From Saccharomycopsis phalli (taxonomy: Eukaryota; Ascomycota; Saccharomycetes; Ascoideales; Saccharomycopsidaceae): a DNA stretch of 64,000 nucleotides. The notes beneath the pieces are model-generated. The model was not told the origin of the DNA, made no database searches, and worked only from the letters and a program-made list of their open reading frames with translations. Positions 55,433 to 64,000 of this stretch are shown piece after piece; within the stretch, counting starts at the first letter, position 1; each line of letters opens with the position of its first letter. The position numbers and the translations under genes were made by a program. Location: assembly GCA_020342235.1 (NCBI GenBank), contig CP073214.1, positions 1,178,001 to 1,242,000 of the forward strand, read 5' to 3'.

Positions 55433-55513
55433 CTGATCTGCGATGTACAGGGTACACAAAAGGAGTGTTTATATATTCCTGTTTTTTCTGGACTTTGTAT
55501 TTTCTTTAATATA

Positions 55514-57244
55514 ATGATTGATATGATATTTAGTTACGTTATTAAGTTGTGGCTACTTCCTAATATTTTGGTAATTATGTTTACCGACTGGATAGTCAGT
55601 GATTGCAAGGCTTTGTATAGGATGGTGGTCTGGGTAATTGGGAAGCTGATACATGTTGTTCCATGTATTCTAGCTCAGTTTGGGTTGATTGAATACCCAC
55701 CAGTGCGTCATATTATTGAGTATCGAAAAGCGAAATTAAAGGATGAGCCCATGTTTATCCGTCGTCAGTGGTTAAAATTAACCATGCAAATTGATTTAGC
55801 GCGGATGGTTGTATCACGAAATTTCATGCGAATCGAGAAAGAAGTCAATTCAGGCGCAAATGCTGTATCTAGGAGAATTGAATTGCTATCATTGTCTTGG
55901 GTGATTTCTGGGATTATTCATGCTACAATTACTGAGCATGGAAATCAAAAGAAGGTGCAGGAGCCAGTTCTTCGGCAATACAATCTACCTACTTTGCGAA
56001 CAAAGAGAGAAAGTTCATCGGCCACCAGAAGTAGTATTCTTGGATTCAATACTCTTTCAAAGACCGTTGTAGAGATTTCGCCGTTGCGAGAATCGAATCA
56101 TGACTGGGAAGACCAGAAGACAAGGATTGAAGGAGTTCAAGTGACAGAGTCGGACAAGGAAAACATTGAGGAATATAATGAAGAGAAATTGGAAGAAAAT
56201 ATTGAAGAAAACATCGAGGTTCTTTCAAGTGTAACTATCAATTCTAATGAGGCAAGCCGAAGTAATTTCAGAGCTTTAACAGGGGAAAAATCATTTATTG
56301 GCAAATTGAAATTCAGTGGGCTAAAATCTGGCAAGAAAAAAGAAGATCCAGAAGTCTTGTATTTTAGTAAAGCTGGAGATTATGACGCTATCAAGAAAAT
56401 GATTGGCGAGATATTAGTGAATAAAAATTATGAAGATGGGTCTTTTGCACCAGTGGTTTTGCGACTATCCTGGCATTGTTGTGCCACTTATGATAAATCC
56501 ACAGGCCAAGGAGGATCAAACGGCGGAACCATGAGGTAAGAATTTTTTTTTTTGTTTTTGTTTTTTTTTTAATATTTTACTAACAATTGATTTGTTCCTG
56601 AATTGACAGATCCTGGCAATACTGGGCTTGAAGTTGGAAGGTTATTGTTGGAGCCAGTCAAGCAGCGGTTTCCTTGGATCAGCTATGCTGATTTGTATAC
56701 CTTGGGAGGAGTTGTGGCTATTGAATCAATGGATGGGCCTGTAGTGGAATGGAAGCCTGGGCGAATTGATTGTTCAGACTTGAAGCTTGTCCCAAAGAAT
56801 GGCCGATTACCTGTAGGGTCGAAAGATGCAAGCCATATCAAGGAGGTATTTTACAGAATGGGATTTAATGATCAAGAGTTGGTTGCATTAATTGGGGCGC
56901 ATACTGTGGGCCGAACACACAAGAAGAATTCAGGTTGGGAAGGGAAGTGGACGGATAATCCAATCAAGTTTGACAATGCGTTTTTCAAAGACTTGTTGAG
57001 CCGGAGCTGGGTCCAGGGGACTGTTCCTGAAACTGGGAATGAGCAGTTTTATGATAGTGAAAACCGGGAAGTGATGATGTTGAATACCGACATGGAGTTG
57101 ATAAAGGAGGCGAGTTTTGTCAAATGGGTTAAGATATACGCGGAAGATGAGCTGAGGTTTTTTGATGATTTTGCAAGAGCATTTGCCAAGTTGCTAGAGT
57201 TGGGGATTGTCCGAGACGCAAACGGAGCTGTGGTTAGAAGCTGA
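55514..57244 (+). CDS. Heme peroxidase with long N-terminal extension; frame conflict at intron
   Basis: Two pieces of a cytochrome-c-peroxidase-like enzyme. Exon 1 (55514-56535) holds a 275-residue extension with two hydrophobic stretches (LWLLPNILVIMF; VVWVIGKLIHVVPCILAQFG), then the distal site VLRLSWHCCATYDKS (Arg, Trp, His all present). Exon 2 (56610-57244) has DPGNTGLEVGR, the proximal LIGAHTVGRTH and a Trp191-like WEGKW. Between them is a canonical intron (GTAAGA, TACTAAC at 56578-56584, CAG). Joining at these sites does not keep the frame: exon 1 ends after two bases of a codon, while exon 2 needs one. About six residues usual here (FKKEFN in baker's yeast) are also missing. Either the gene is damaged, the donor is unusual, or the sequence has an error. 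Confidence 0.6.
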
Positions 57245-57357
57245 GTAGGTTAATCAAGTGCAGCACTGAAACTTGTAGAATGTATGCGGCATGCATGTTG
57301 ACGCAACAAGTCTTCTCCTTGTTGAACAAGAGATTCGTGTAGATTGAAGGGGACGCG

Positions 57358-58941
57358 ATGGTTCTAGACTCTAGTGAGTTGAAGCTGTTGTTTGTCAAGT
57401 GGTTGGAAGAGGCGGAGAAGGATGCCATTCTGAAAAACTCCAAGGCGATGTTTGGGTTGACCAAGGCGCTTTATAAATTGAAGAACCACGAGGAGCCGAT
57501 TACCAAGCCCAGCGATTTGATGAAGATCCAATATCTAGGTCCCAAGACCACTGGGAATTTAACAAAGCGATTGAAGGAGTATTGTCGGGCAGAAGGGGCA
57601 GCAGTTCCTGAAGGGTTTCAGACGCCATACAAGAAACGAGGTCCAGAGGGAAGCAGTCAAGATACGCCGGTGAAGAAGCGGAAACGGGTTACGAAAAAGA
57701 AGTATGTACCTGCGAAGCGATCTGGTGGGTATGCGATCTTGATTGCGCTCTATTTATATGACAAGCAGCTAGCGGGGATGATCAAGGAGGATATAGTGCG
57801 GCGAGCGGGCCAGTTTTGCGACAAGAGCTTTTCGAGCAACCCGAGCACGAATCAGTTTTATTCTGCGTGGAATTCGTGCAAGACGCTAATGGGCAACGAC
57901 TTGGTGAGTTCCTTTGGGCGACCTTTGCACTACCGGTTGACTGAGACTGGGGTTGAGTTGGCGAAGATTTTGGCGACGATGGAAGGGGTGGTTGTTTCGC
58001 GTGCCCCGGATATAATTGAGGCGCTGCGAAGCACGCGGGAGGAGACCAGATTCAAAGGCACGACGTACAGTGAGTGGAAAGCGGAGGAGTATGAGGTGGT
58101 GGTGATTATGGACAATCGAGAGGTGCGGTCAGTGTCTGAGCGGGAGTTTTTCACGGAGAAGTTGTCGCAAATGGGGATTAAAGTGGATAGTAGGCCGTTG
58201 GCAGTGGGAGATGCGCTCTGGATTGCACGGCACAAGGATAGTGGAGAGGAGTTGGTGCTTGATTACATCATTGAGCGGAAGCGGATGGACGATCTAGTGG
58301 AGTCGATCAAGACGGGTCGGCTTGGAGAGCAAAAGACGCGGCTTGGAAAAACGGGGATCAGTCACAAGTTTCTTGTGGTGGAGGAAACAGCTGGGGCCGA
58401 AGCACAGGGATTTGGCGATGCGGTTGAGACGACAATGACGTATATTATGGTGAAGGATCGGTTCTACGTGGAGCGGACCAAGGATCACGAGGGCACGGTG
58501 AAGTTTTTGCACGCGTTGACGGAGCAAGTCAAGGCGTCGGTTTGTGGGCGGAGGTTGATTATGGTGAAGCCACGAGACTTGAGGACGCAGGAGGACTATG
58601 GGAATGTGGTGGAGGAATTTAGGGAGGAGTTCCAAGCGACGTGCGGGATGTCGTTTGGCAGTTTCCAGGCGATGCTCAGCAAGAGCCAGCTCACTACAGT
58701 GAAGGAAGTCTATGTGAAGATGTTGATGACGATAAAAGGAGTCAGTCTAGAAAAGGCGTTGGTGATCCAGAAGAGCTACCCGACGCCCAAGCGGTTGATC
58801 GAGGCGTACCTGAGCTTGACCGACGAGCGAGCCAAGAAGCAGCTCGTGCGGGACATGAGTGTGAACGAGGTGGGCAGAAAGAGCATTGGTCCAAAGATCA
58901 GCGAAAGGGTGTATGAGAGCTGGGGAAGGATGGGCTACTAG
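57358..58941 (+). CDS. MUS81: Structure-selective endonuclease Mus81
   Basis: 527 residues, against 632 in baker's yeast. N-terminal helix-hairpin-helix (NSKAMFGLTKALYKLKNHEEPI; IQYLGPKTTGNLTKRL), a basic linker with likely nuclear signal (KKRKRVTKKKY), a winged helix (GGYAILIALY), then the XPF-type nuclease: VVIMDNREVRS and the catalytic IIERKRMDDLVESI. A C-terminal hairpin region ends the protein (MLMTIKGVSLEKALVIQK). With Mms4/Eme1 it cuts branched DNA at stalled forks and recombination intermediates. The C-terminus converges on RPB7 with 10 bases between stops. Confidence 0.96.
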   Translation: MVLDSSELKLLFVKWLEEAEKDAILKNSKAMFGLTKALYKLKNHEEPITKPSDLMKIQYLGPKTTGNLTKRLKEYCRAEGAAVPEGFQTPYKKRGPEGSSQDTPVKKRKRVTKKKYVPAKRSGGYAILIALYLYDKQLAGMIKEDIVRRAGQFCDKSFSSNPSTNQFYSAWNSCKTLMGNDLVSSFGRPLHYRLTETGVELAKILATMEGVVVSRAPDIIEALRSTREETRFKGTTYSEWKAEEYEVVVIMDNREVRSVSEREFFTEKLSQMGIKVDSRPLAVGDALWIARHKDSGEELVLDYIIERKRMDDLVESIKTGRLGEQKTRLGKTGISHKFLVVEETAGAEAQGFGDAVETTMTYIMVKDRFYVERTKDHEGTVKFLHALTEQVKASVCGRRLIMVKPRDLRTQEDYGNVVEEFREEFQATCGMSFGSFQAMLSKSQLTTVKEVYVKMLMTIKGVSLEKALVIQKSYPTPKRLIEAYLSLTDERAKKQLVRDMSVNEVGRKSIGPKISERVYESWGRMGY

Positions 58942-58951
58942 TTTCCCTCGC

Positions 58952-59467
58952 TCACAATGCGCCCAAATAGTCCTCCTTGATGCTGCCAATGGCATAGATC
59001 TCGTTCACGTCGGTGCGCGTGCCGACAATTTTCAACCGGATGCTGCTTCCCTTGGTGATCTGCTGGTCTTCCGACTCATACGCCGGCGGATTCGAGTTTG
59101 GACTAAACTCCATGTCGCCAGGGACAAGGTGCTTGGAGATAAACACCGACAATGGTCCGGCGTCCGCCAACACCCCCATTGGCGTGACTTGGCTCACCAC
59201 TGCATCCATGACCTCGCCCTTGAAGGGCTTCCAGACAACAGCACGGTACTTGACCTCGAATTCCGCGGCTCCTGTGGTGGGAATGACCTTACCCTTGCCG
59301 ACGTCGATCTTCATGGAGTCGAGCACACAGACAATGTAGCCAAATTGGCCGGTGCACGTTCCCTCTACATCGGTCAAGAGCTTGTTTCTCAAGAACTGGT
59401 TCATCTGCGGCCCAAAATAGGACGGGTGCAACTCCAAGCTTAGCGATAAATCCTTGATGAAGAACAT
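58952..59467 (-). CDS. RPB7: RNA polymerase II subunit Rpb7
   Basis: 171 residues, the same length as in baker's yeast. N-terminal RNP-like half ([39 protein letters not shown]), then an S1/OB-fold ([23 protein letters not shown]). The C-terminal [11 protein letters not shown] is diagnostic. Rpb7 pairs with Rpb4 in the stalk of Pol II, near the RNA exit. The window also encodes Rpb2, so two Pol II subunits lie within 5 kb. It is divergent from MRPL23, with about 100 bases between starts. Confidence 0.98.
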   Translation of the reverse strand: MFFIKDLSLSLELHPSYFGPQMNQFLRNKLLTDVEGTCTGQFGYIVCVLDSMKIDVGKGKVIPTTGAAEFEVKYRAVVWKPFKGEVMDAVVSQVTPMGVLADAGPLSVFISKHLVPGDMEFSPNSNPPAYESEDQQITKGSSIRLKIVGTRTDVNEIYAIGSIKEDYLGAL

Positions 59468-59564
59468 GCTGCTGGCTTACGCGCAGGGCGACTTTTCAAA
59501 TGGCATGCGCGGTGTCCGGGTGTGAAAAATGCCCAGACGTTTGCAGCCAGAGATTGCAGCACCA

Positions 59565-60032
59565 ATGTCGCTGAAGATTGGAAGAACGGGAATCGCATTT
59601 GCCCGGTTGTGGCATCATGTCGACGTCGCCAAGGAGCCCCGGACGCTTGGAAGACTCGCATCGTCCATTGCCGTGAGTCTCATGGGCAAACACAAGCCAG
59701 TGTACCACGAGTCGATGGACTGTGGTGATTATGTCGTGGTGACAAACTGTGCCCACATCAAGGTCACCGGCAACAAGTTGCAGCAGAAGGAGTACTGGTC
59801 GCACAGCAACAAGCCGGGCCAGTTGAAGTTGGTGCCAATGGAGCGGTTTGCCGACAACAAAGGGTATGCCGAGGTGCTAAGAAAAGCCGTTAGCGGGATG
59901 TTGCCAAAGAACCGGTTGCGGAAGGTGCGCTTGGCGCGGTTGAAGGTGTTTGAGGATAGCGAGCATCCATATGGGCAGAATTTCACTGGAAGATGGCAGG
60001 ACCAAGAGCAGGTGCAGGGGCTTCAAAAGTAG
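59565..60032 (+). CDS. MRPL23: Mitochondrial ribosomal protein uL13m (Mrpl23)
   Basis: 155 residues from [21 protein letters not shown], which matches baker's yeast Mrpl23 at the start. uL13 signature: [19 protein letters not shown], then [14 protein letters not shown] and [21 protein letters not shown]. It is a component of the mitochondrial large ribosomal subunit. An upstream ATG at 59529 adds twelve residues ([12 protein letters not shown]), which could serve as a short presequence. The family normally begins at the later one and has no cleaved presequence, so I chose that. Confidence 0.95.
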   Translation: MSLKIGRTGIAFARLWHHVDVAKEPRTLGRLASSIAVSLMGKHKPVYHESMDCGDYVVVTNCAHIKVTGNKLQQKEYWSHSNKPGQLKLVPMERFADNKGYAEVLRKAVSGMLPKNRLRKVRLARLKVFEDSEHPYGQNFTGRWQDQEQVQGLQK

Positions 60033-60078
60033 GCCAGGTACCTATAGGTATTAAACTAGAAAACCTGTATATAATCGC

Positions 60079-60218
60079 AACTGCGTATAAATCGTCACAA
60101 TGTAGTGTAGAAATCAACTGCGTATAAATCGTCACAATGTAGAGTAGAAATCAACTACGTATAAATCGTCACAATGTAGAGTAGAAATCAACTACGTATA
60201 AATCGTCACAATGTACAG
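60079..60218. repeat. Tandem array, 37-base unit, about 3.8 copies
   Basis: Units begin at 60079, 60116, 60153 and 60190 with AACTGCGTATAAATCGTCAC. Successive units differ by one to three bases (AACTGC/AACTAC, TAGTG/TAGAG). It starts about 47 bases after the MRPL23 stop. Confidence 0.9.
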
Positions 60219-60283
60219 TGTCTGTATATAAATCACACATTGCGTGTAATACAACAACTAGGATACGCGTTGGAAAATAGCTA

Positions 60284-60545
60284 AAATATATTCACTCGAC
60301 TATTCTTTGAATAGTCTGGCTATTTATATCTAAAGGTAGACACATTCTTGGTCCAAGGCAATGGACTAGCCAAGCCCATTCTCTTTGACTAGGAAATTGG
60401 GCCAAAATGCAAATTTTAAAGACAATAAACAAAGAAAAGATTCAAGGAGAACAATTAAGATCTTTACAATGATAAAAAATCATGAGAAATGCGGTATGGT
60501 GGAGAGGAAATGGACTTGGCTATACCATTTCCTGAGCCAAACTGA
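60284..60545 (-). repeat. Dispersed repeat A, copy 2 (inverted relative to copy 1)
   Basis: The reverse complement shares ordered blocks with 34865-35113. Palindromes of the ATGG-CTTG/CAAG-CCAT type occur at 60359-60381 and 60506-60532, again bracketing the core. Overall identity is perhaps 70-75% by eye, with small indels, so the copies are old. Confidence 0.72.
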
Positions 60546-60587
60546 CGGTGAATAGATTTTTAGGACCCTTTTCTTTATTACCCTGTG

Positions 60588-60780
60588 TATAATAATATTT
60601 ATCAAGGCTATAGATATACGTCTCCAAAGATGTATACTTTGCTGTCTACGACCAAACGGCCATGTTGCCGATAGAAACCAACAGAATGAAACCTTTAACC
60701 TACGTTGTGAATATGCAGAATCGACGCAGGCCCGATTAACATGGCAATTCCTTGATTAGCTGTTCTTGGGCTCAAAAGGA
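60588..60780 (+). repeat. Dispersed repeat B, diverged copy
   Basis: Same orientation as 37641-37902. Shared blocks: ATAATAATATTTAT.AAGGCTATAG, TATACTT.GC.GTCTA.GAC, and GAATATG. Later parts are hard to align. It forms an inverted pair with the copy at 61018-61260. Confidence 0.6.
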
Positions 60781-60799
60781 CACTGTATATAAATCACAA

Positions 60800-61010
60800 C
60801 TGGGTATGGAAATTATCTCATACATATAGAAATTATCTCACAATGCATTGTATTCTGTATAGAAATCTCACAAACCTATAGAAATTACACAGCTACCTAT
60901 AGAATTACACAGCTACCTATAGAATTACACCTATGAAACCATCTCACAATGTACTGTATTCTGTATAGAAGCTATCTCACACCTATAGAAATCACTGTGT
61001 ATAGAAATCA
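60800..61010. repeat. Degenerate short tandem array (CCTATAGAAATTACAC type)
   Basis: Units of 17-20 bases, such as TATAGAAATTATCTCACA and CCTATAGAATTACACAGCTA, repeat irregularly. Another patch of the same type lies at 61385-61570. Copies drift in length, so the period is not fixed. Confidence 0.7.
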
Positions 61011-61017
61011 TTTGTTA

Positions 61018-61260
61018 GGAGGGCTACTGTGCTAGTACCCTGGAGTGGCTCAAGTCACCTACGACCTAGGAAAAGTTCATTGCTTCTCCAATGTCCATTT
61101 ACATATTCACTAGCTCTAGCCAAAAGTTTACATCTCTGTTGCAGAGTTTTCTTTTGACGACTATATAGCCGTCCTTGGTCTTTGACGGCAAAGTATAAAT
61201 CTCCTCTGAGTGCCTAGTATAGATATAGCCTTGAATAATAATAATAATAATAATAATAAT
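61018..61260 (-). repeat. Dispersed repeat B, inverted copy with (AAT)n tail
   Basis: The reverse complement of 37641-37902 in block order. The plus strand starts GAGGGCTACTGTGCTAGTACC, includes CTCTGTTGCAGAGTTTTCTTTTGACGAC (blocks) and ends GCCTTG followed by (AAT)9 at 61233-61260. A fragment of its start (CCGTGCTAGTACTGAGG) recurs near 61311. Confidence 0.75.
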
Positions 61261-61384
61261 TATAGAAATCATTTCAACTGCGTATAGAAGTGACAATCCT
61301 ACGACAGATTACCGTGCTAGTACTGAGGCGAAAGCTCAGTCTGTCATAGCCTTGCATAAAATACAATACTGCGTATAAATCATC

Positions 61385-61570
61385 TCACAACTACCTATAT
61401 AAATCAATTCACAATGTACAGTATTTTGTATAGAAACTATCAAACACCTATAGAAATTATACTTATAGAAATCACACCTATAGAAATTACACTATAGAAA
61501 TCACACCTAGAGAAATTACACCTGTAGAAATTACACTATAGAAATCACACCTAGAGAAATCACGCCGGCA
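61385..61570. repeat. Second CCTATAGAAATCAC-type tandem array
   Basis: About ten units of 15-18 bases (CACCTATAGAAATTA, CACACCTAGAGAAATTA, CACCTGTAGAAATTA). It reaches to about 20 bases before the RPB2 stop codon, so it lies in that gene's terminator or 3' UTR. Confidence 0.75.
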
Positions 61571-61589
61571 GAGAACCACAACTCAAACA

Positions 61590-64000
61590 TCATCTCACAC
61601 TCAACGTACTATGATCAGTATACATTCTAGGCGTAATATTCATGGCCATCAACTCCTGAAACAACAACTTCGCCGCATATGGAATCTGAATCTGGTAAAT
61701 GTTCGTCTTGTTCTTACAAGCACGACACTCAAACTGGTTCTTCTTCAAGTTGGCAATCACACTCATGAGCCCACAGATACCACACACGTGCACGCGGAAC
61801 GCGTCCGAGGCCTCCATGAGCCGCTCGCGAAGGAAGGACGATGTGCCGTGGGCAATCATGCAGTCACGCTCCATCTCCCCGAACCGCAAGCCACCGTCAC
61901 GCGATCTACCTTCGACTGGCTGTCTGGTAAGCACCTGGAGCGGACCACGTGCCCGGGCGTGGATTTTGTCGTCGACCATGTGACGCAAACGCTGGTAGTA
62001 CGTTGGTCCAAAGAAGCACTGTGCCATGATCTTGCGGCCTGTGTGACCATGGTAGAGCAATTCGAATCCACGGGACTGGTAGCCGTGCAGCTTGAGGAGC
62101 TCTGAGATTGCTTCGACGGTGACGTCGGTGAATGGCGAGGCGTCGCCCTCGAGGCCGGTTAAGGAGGACAACTTTGAGAGCAAGCACTCGATCAAGTGGG
62201 CGACCGTCATACGGGATGGGATGGCGTGGGGATTGATGACCAAGTCCGGCACGATTCCCTCGGCGGTGAAGGGCATGTCTTCGTGGCGATATGTGATACC
62301 GATTGTTCCCTTTTGGCCGTGTCTGGAGGCGAACTTGTCGCCAATCTGGGGCACCTTGGTGGTACGCATACGGACCTTGCTAAACTTCAAGCCCTCCAGG
62401 TTGATGGTGAGAAGCACCTGGTCGACGATTCCGTTTTCCGTGATACGGAGCGTGGTGGAAGCGTCACGCTTGGTGTGGAACTTTGTCCGCTGGCCCAACT
62501 CCTCGTTGTTTGGCGGGATTGGCGCGGTCTTGCCAATGATGACGTCGCCTCCCGAGACCCGTACCCCAGGGGCAATAAGGCCGTCCTCGTCCAACTTCTC
62601 GTAGGTGCCCTGTTTCAAGCGGAGGGTGTTGCTGCGGAGAGGCTTTTCAAACTCCTCGACAAAGTTCATGCCCTCACGGCGCTCCTGGTCCATGTAGGAG
62701 CGGAAAAAGAGCGAGCGGAACAAGCCACGGTCGATGGAGGACTGGTTCATGATCACCGAGTCCTCCTGGTTGTACCCCGAGTAGCACAAGATCGCGACGA
62801 TGGCGTTCTGTCCTGCCGGCAACTCGCGGAACTTGAGGTACTCCATCGACCGGGTGGTGGCAAGCGGTTTCTGTGGGTAGTACAAGATGTTGGCCATGGT
62901 GTCCATGCGGACGCTGTAGTTGGTCAAAAACACCCCCATGGCCTGCTTACCCATGGCCGACTGGTAGGTGTTCCGAGGCGACTGGTTGTGGTCTGGGAAT
63001 GGGATGATTGAGGCTGCGACTCCGAGGATCATCGATGGGTGGATCTCGCAGTGGGTCCAAGTCTTGTTTCCCGCTCCATGGCGGATCTTGATACGCTGTG
63101 CCGGGTCGACGATCTGGTTATTGTCGGCGTCGCCTGAGGATTCGAGATCCTCAGGGGTCATGGCGATCATGGTGGTTTCCTCCTCCTCGGCATCGATGTA
63201 CTCGATGATGCCGTTGTTGACGAGCGACGTCCAAGTGAAATCCTCTGGGTCGTCGTCGTCATCATAGGTGCCGTCCAAACGCGCCTGAGTGTCCATCAAC
63301 GCGTTGATGTGACGTTTCTCCAAGCGCAAACGACCGTCGTCAACGACAAACAACGGCCGGTACACGCGGCCTGCGTCGGTGCAGATCTTGAACTCCTTCT
63401 CGCGCACGTTCCGCACAATCGACACCTCGGGCGAGATGTCGCCCTTGCGACGCAATCCCCGGAGCGCCTCGTCGATGATGCTGGCGTCCTTCTGTACCCC
63501 GACCCACACTCCGTTGACAAAGATCCGCGTGCTCGTGGTGTCCTTGTGCGGCACATAGTCCTCGAGCGGGTCCATGCCCCACTCCTCGAGATACTCAACA
63601 ATGGCGTCCGAGGCAGACCCGACGGAAATACACGTCATCAACGACAAGTTCTTGACAAGCCCACACGCCTGGCCCTCGGGGGTCTCTGCGGGACACACAA
63701 GGCCCCAGTGAGAGTTGTGCAACTGTCGCGGCTTGGCGATCTTGCCGTCACGGCCAATTGGAGTGTTGGTTCGGCGGAGATGCGACAACGTCGACGAGTA
63801 TGTGTAACGATTCAACACCTGGGACACGCCAGCCTTGGAGGACATGGCCTTCTTCTGCTCGCCCCAATTGCCTGTGGCCAACGAGTAGCGCAAGCCGTCG
63901 GTGATGGTCGACGGACGGATGGCCAACGAGAGGTTGAAGTCACGGTTGTTCTCGACACACCGCTGCATGTACCGGGTGATGTCCTTCTTCAACTTGCCAA
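61590..64000 (-). CDS. RPB2: RNA polymerase II second-largest subunit Rpb2 (C-terminal two thirds)
   Basis: About 802 residues are present; the N-terminus lies beyond the window end, and the frame is open to the last base. Conserved: the lobe/fork region ([40 protein letters not shown]), the hybrid-binding region ([31 protein letters not shown]), and the clamp with its zinc site ([13 protein letters not shown]). The end is [20 protein letters not shown], as in baker's yeast, with a slightly longer tail. Rpb2 forms half of the active centre of Pol II. GC content here is higher than in the neighbouring repeats, as expected for a highly expressed gene. Confidence 0.98.
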   Translation of the reverse strand, partial: GKLKKDITRYMQRCVENNRDFNLSLAIRPSTITDGLRYSLATGNWGEQKKAMSSKAGVSQVLNRYTYSSTLSHLRRTNTPIGRDGKIAKPRQLHNSHWGLVCPAETPEGQACGLVKNLSLMTCISVGSASDAIVEYLEEWGMDPLEDYVPHKDTTSTRIFVNGVWVGVQKDASIIDEALRGLRRKGDISPEVSIVRNVREKEFKICTDAGRVYRPLFVVDDGRLRLEKRHINALMDTQARLDGTYDDDDDPEDFTWTSLVNNGIIEYIDAEEEETTMIAMTPEDLESSGDADNNQIVDPAQRIKIRHGAGNKTWTHCEIHPSMILGVAASIIPFPDHNQSPRNTYQSAMGKQAMGVFLTNYSVRMDTMANILYYPQKPLATTRSMEYLKFRELPAGQNAIVAILCYSGYNQEDSVIMNQSSIDRGLFRSLFFRSYMDQERREGMNFVEEFEKPLRSNTLRLKQGTYEKLDEDGLIAPGVRVSGGDVIIGKTAPIPPNNEELGQRTKFHTKRDASTTLRITENGIVDQVLLTINLEGLKFSKVRMRTTKVPQIGDKFASRHGQKGTIGITYRHEDMPFTAEGIVPDLVINPHAIPSRMTVAHLIECLLSKLSSLTGLEGDASPFTDVTVEAISELLKLHGYQSRGFELLYHGHTGRKIMAQCFFGPTYYQRLRHMVDDKIHARARGPLQVLTRQPVEGRSRDGGLRFGEMERDCMIAHGTSSFLRERLMEASDAFRVHVCGICGLMSVIANLKKNQFECRACKNKTNIYQIQIPYAAKLLFQELMAMNITPRMYTDHSTLSVR

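Larger units (their letters stand above)
60033..61589. other. Repeat-rich 1.5-kb intergenic region
   Basis: Between MRPL23 and the convergent RPB2, with no supported gene. In order: a 37-base array (60079-60218), inverted repeat A copy 2 (60284-60545), diverged repeat B (60588-60780), a CCTATAGAAATTACAC-type array (60800-61010), inverted repeat B (61018-61260), and a second CCTATAGAAATCAC-type array (61385-61570). No transposase or reverse transcriptase frame is visible. Confidence 0.7.

Noticed and set aside
60033-61589. Possible retrotransposon or solo terminal repeat in the repeat island
   Set aside because: No integrase, protease or polymerase frame, and no matching direct repeats with clear ends; described only as dispersed repeats.
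62196-63011. 271-codon frame antisense to RPB2
   Set aside because: Fully inside RPB2, in the GC-rich codon-biased part; no start context or family resemblance.

Overview
The window looks like a nuclear chromosome segment of an ascomycete yeast. Genes are dense and mostly intron-poor, introns are 45-75 nt with a TACTAAC branch site, and every recognisable gene has a Saccharomycotina ortholog. TTG is the main leucine codon. The rare CTG codons in FAS2 and RPT6 fall at polar positions where other yeasts have Ser, Asp, His or Lys, so this is most likely a CTG-Ser clade (Candida/Debaryomyces-type) species. A tRNA-Ser whose loop reads best as anticodon CAG with a purine at position 33 lies at 3409-3499. 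CTG residues in these proteins should therefore be read as Ser.

Layout. 1-5 kb: the 5' end of an alpha/beta hydrolase, a T5orf172/GIY-YIG protein, SUB2, a tRNA-Ser, MTQ2 and the spliced ubiquitin-like RUB1. 5-10 kb: CFT2 and APC2, divergent. 10-17 kb: FAS2, which carries two tandem acyl carrier protein (ACP) domains. 17-24 kb: MCM5 and ATG17 (divergent), a C2H2 regulator and BUD13. 24-31 kb: XRN1 and an aspartate-glutamate carrier. 32-40 kb: an acidic orphan, RPT6, an orphan membrane protein, the metacaspase MCA1 and MDJ1. 40-49 kb: MTR10 and RRP5 (divergent) and ATE1. 49-53.5 kb: URA7, the spliced SME1, RVS167 and tRNA-Asn. 54-57 kb: an inositol-type transporter and a heme peroxidase with a membrane-like N-terminal extension and a reading-frame conflict at its intron. 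57-64 kb: MUS81, RPB7, MRPL23, a 1.5-kb repeat-rich gap, and RPB2 cut off by the window end.

The genes serve core housekeeping: transcription and mRNA processing, export and decay (RPB2, RPB7, CFT2, SUB2, BUD13, SME1, XRN1, MTR10); protein turnover (APC2, RUB1, RPT6, ATE1, ATG17); DNA replication and repair (MCM5, MUS81); ribosome biogenesis and translation (RRP5, MRPL23, MTQ2); and metabolism (FAS2, URA7, carriers). Promoter motifs fit the neighbours: PAC plus RRPE before RRP5, an MCB box before MCM5, and a PACE-like box before RPT6.

The strongest unusual feature is the duplicated ACP in FAS2. Next are the candidate codon-reassignment tRNA, two families of dispersed intergenic repeats shared between the 35-38 kb and 60-61 kb regions, and the heme peroxidase locus.
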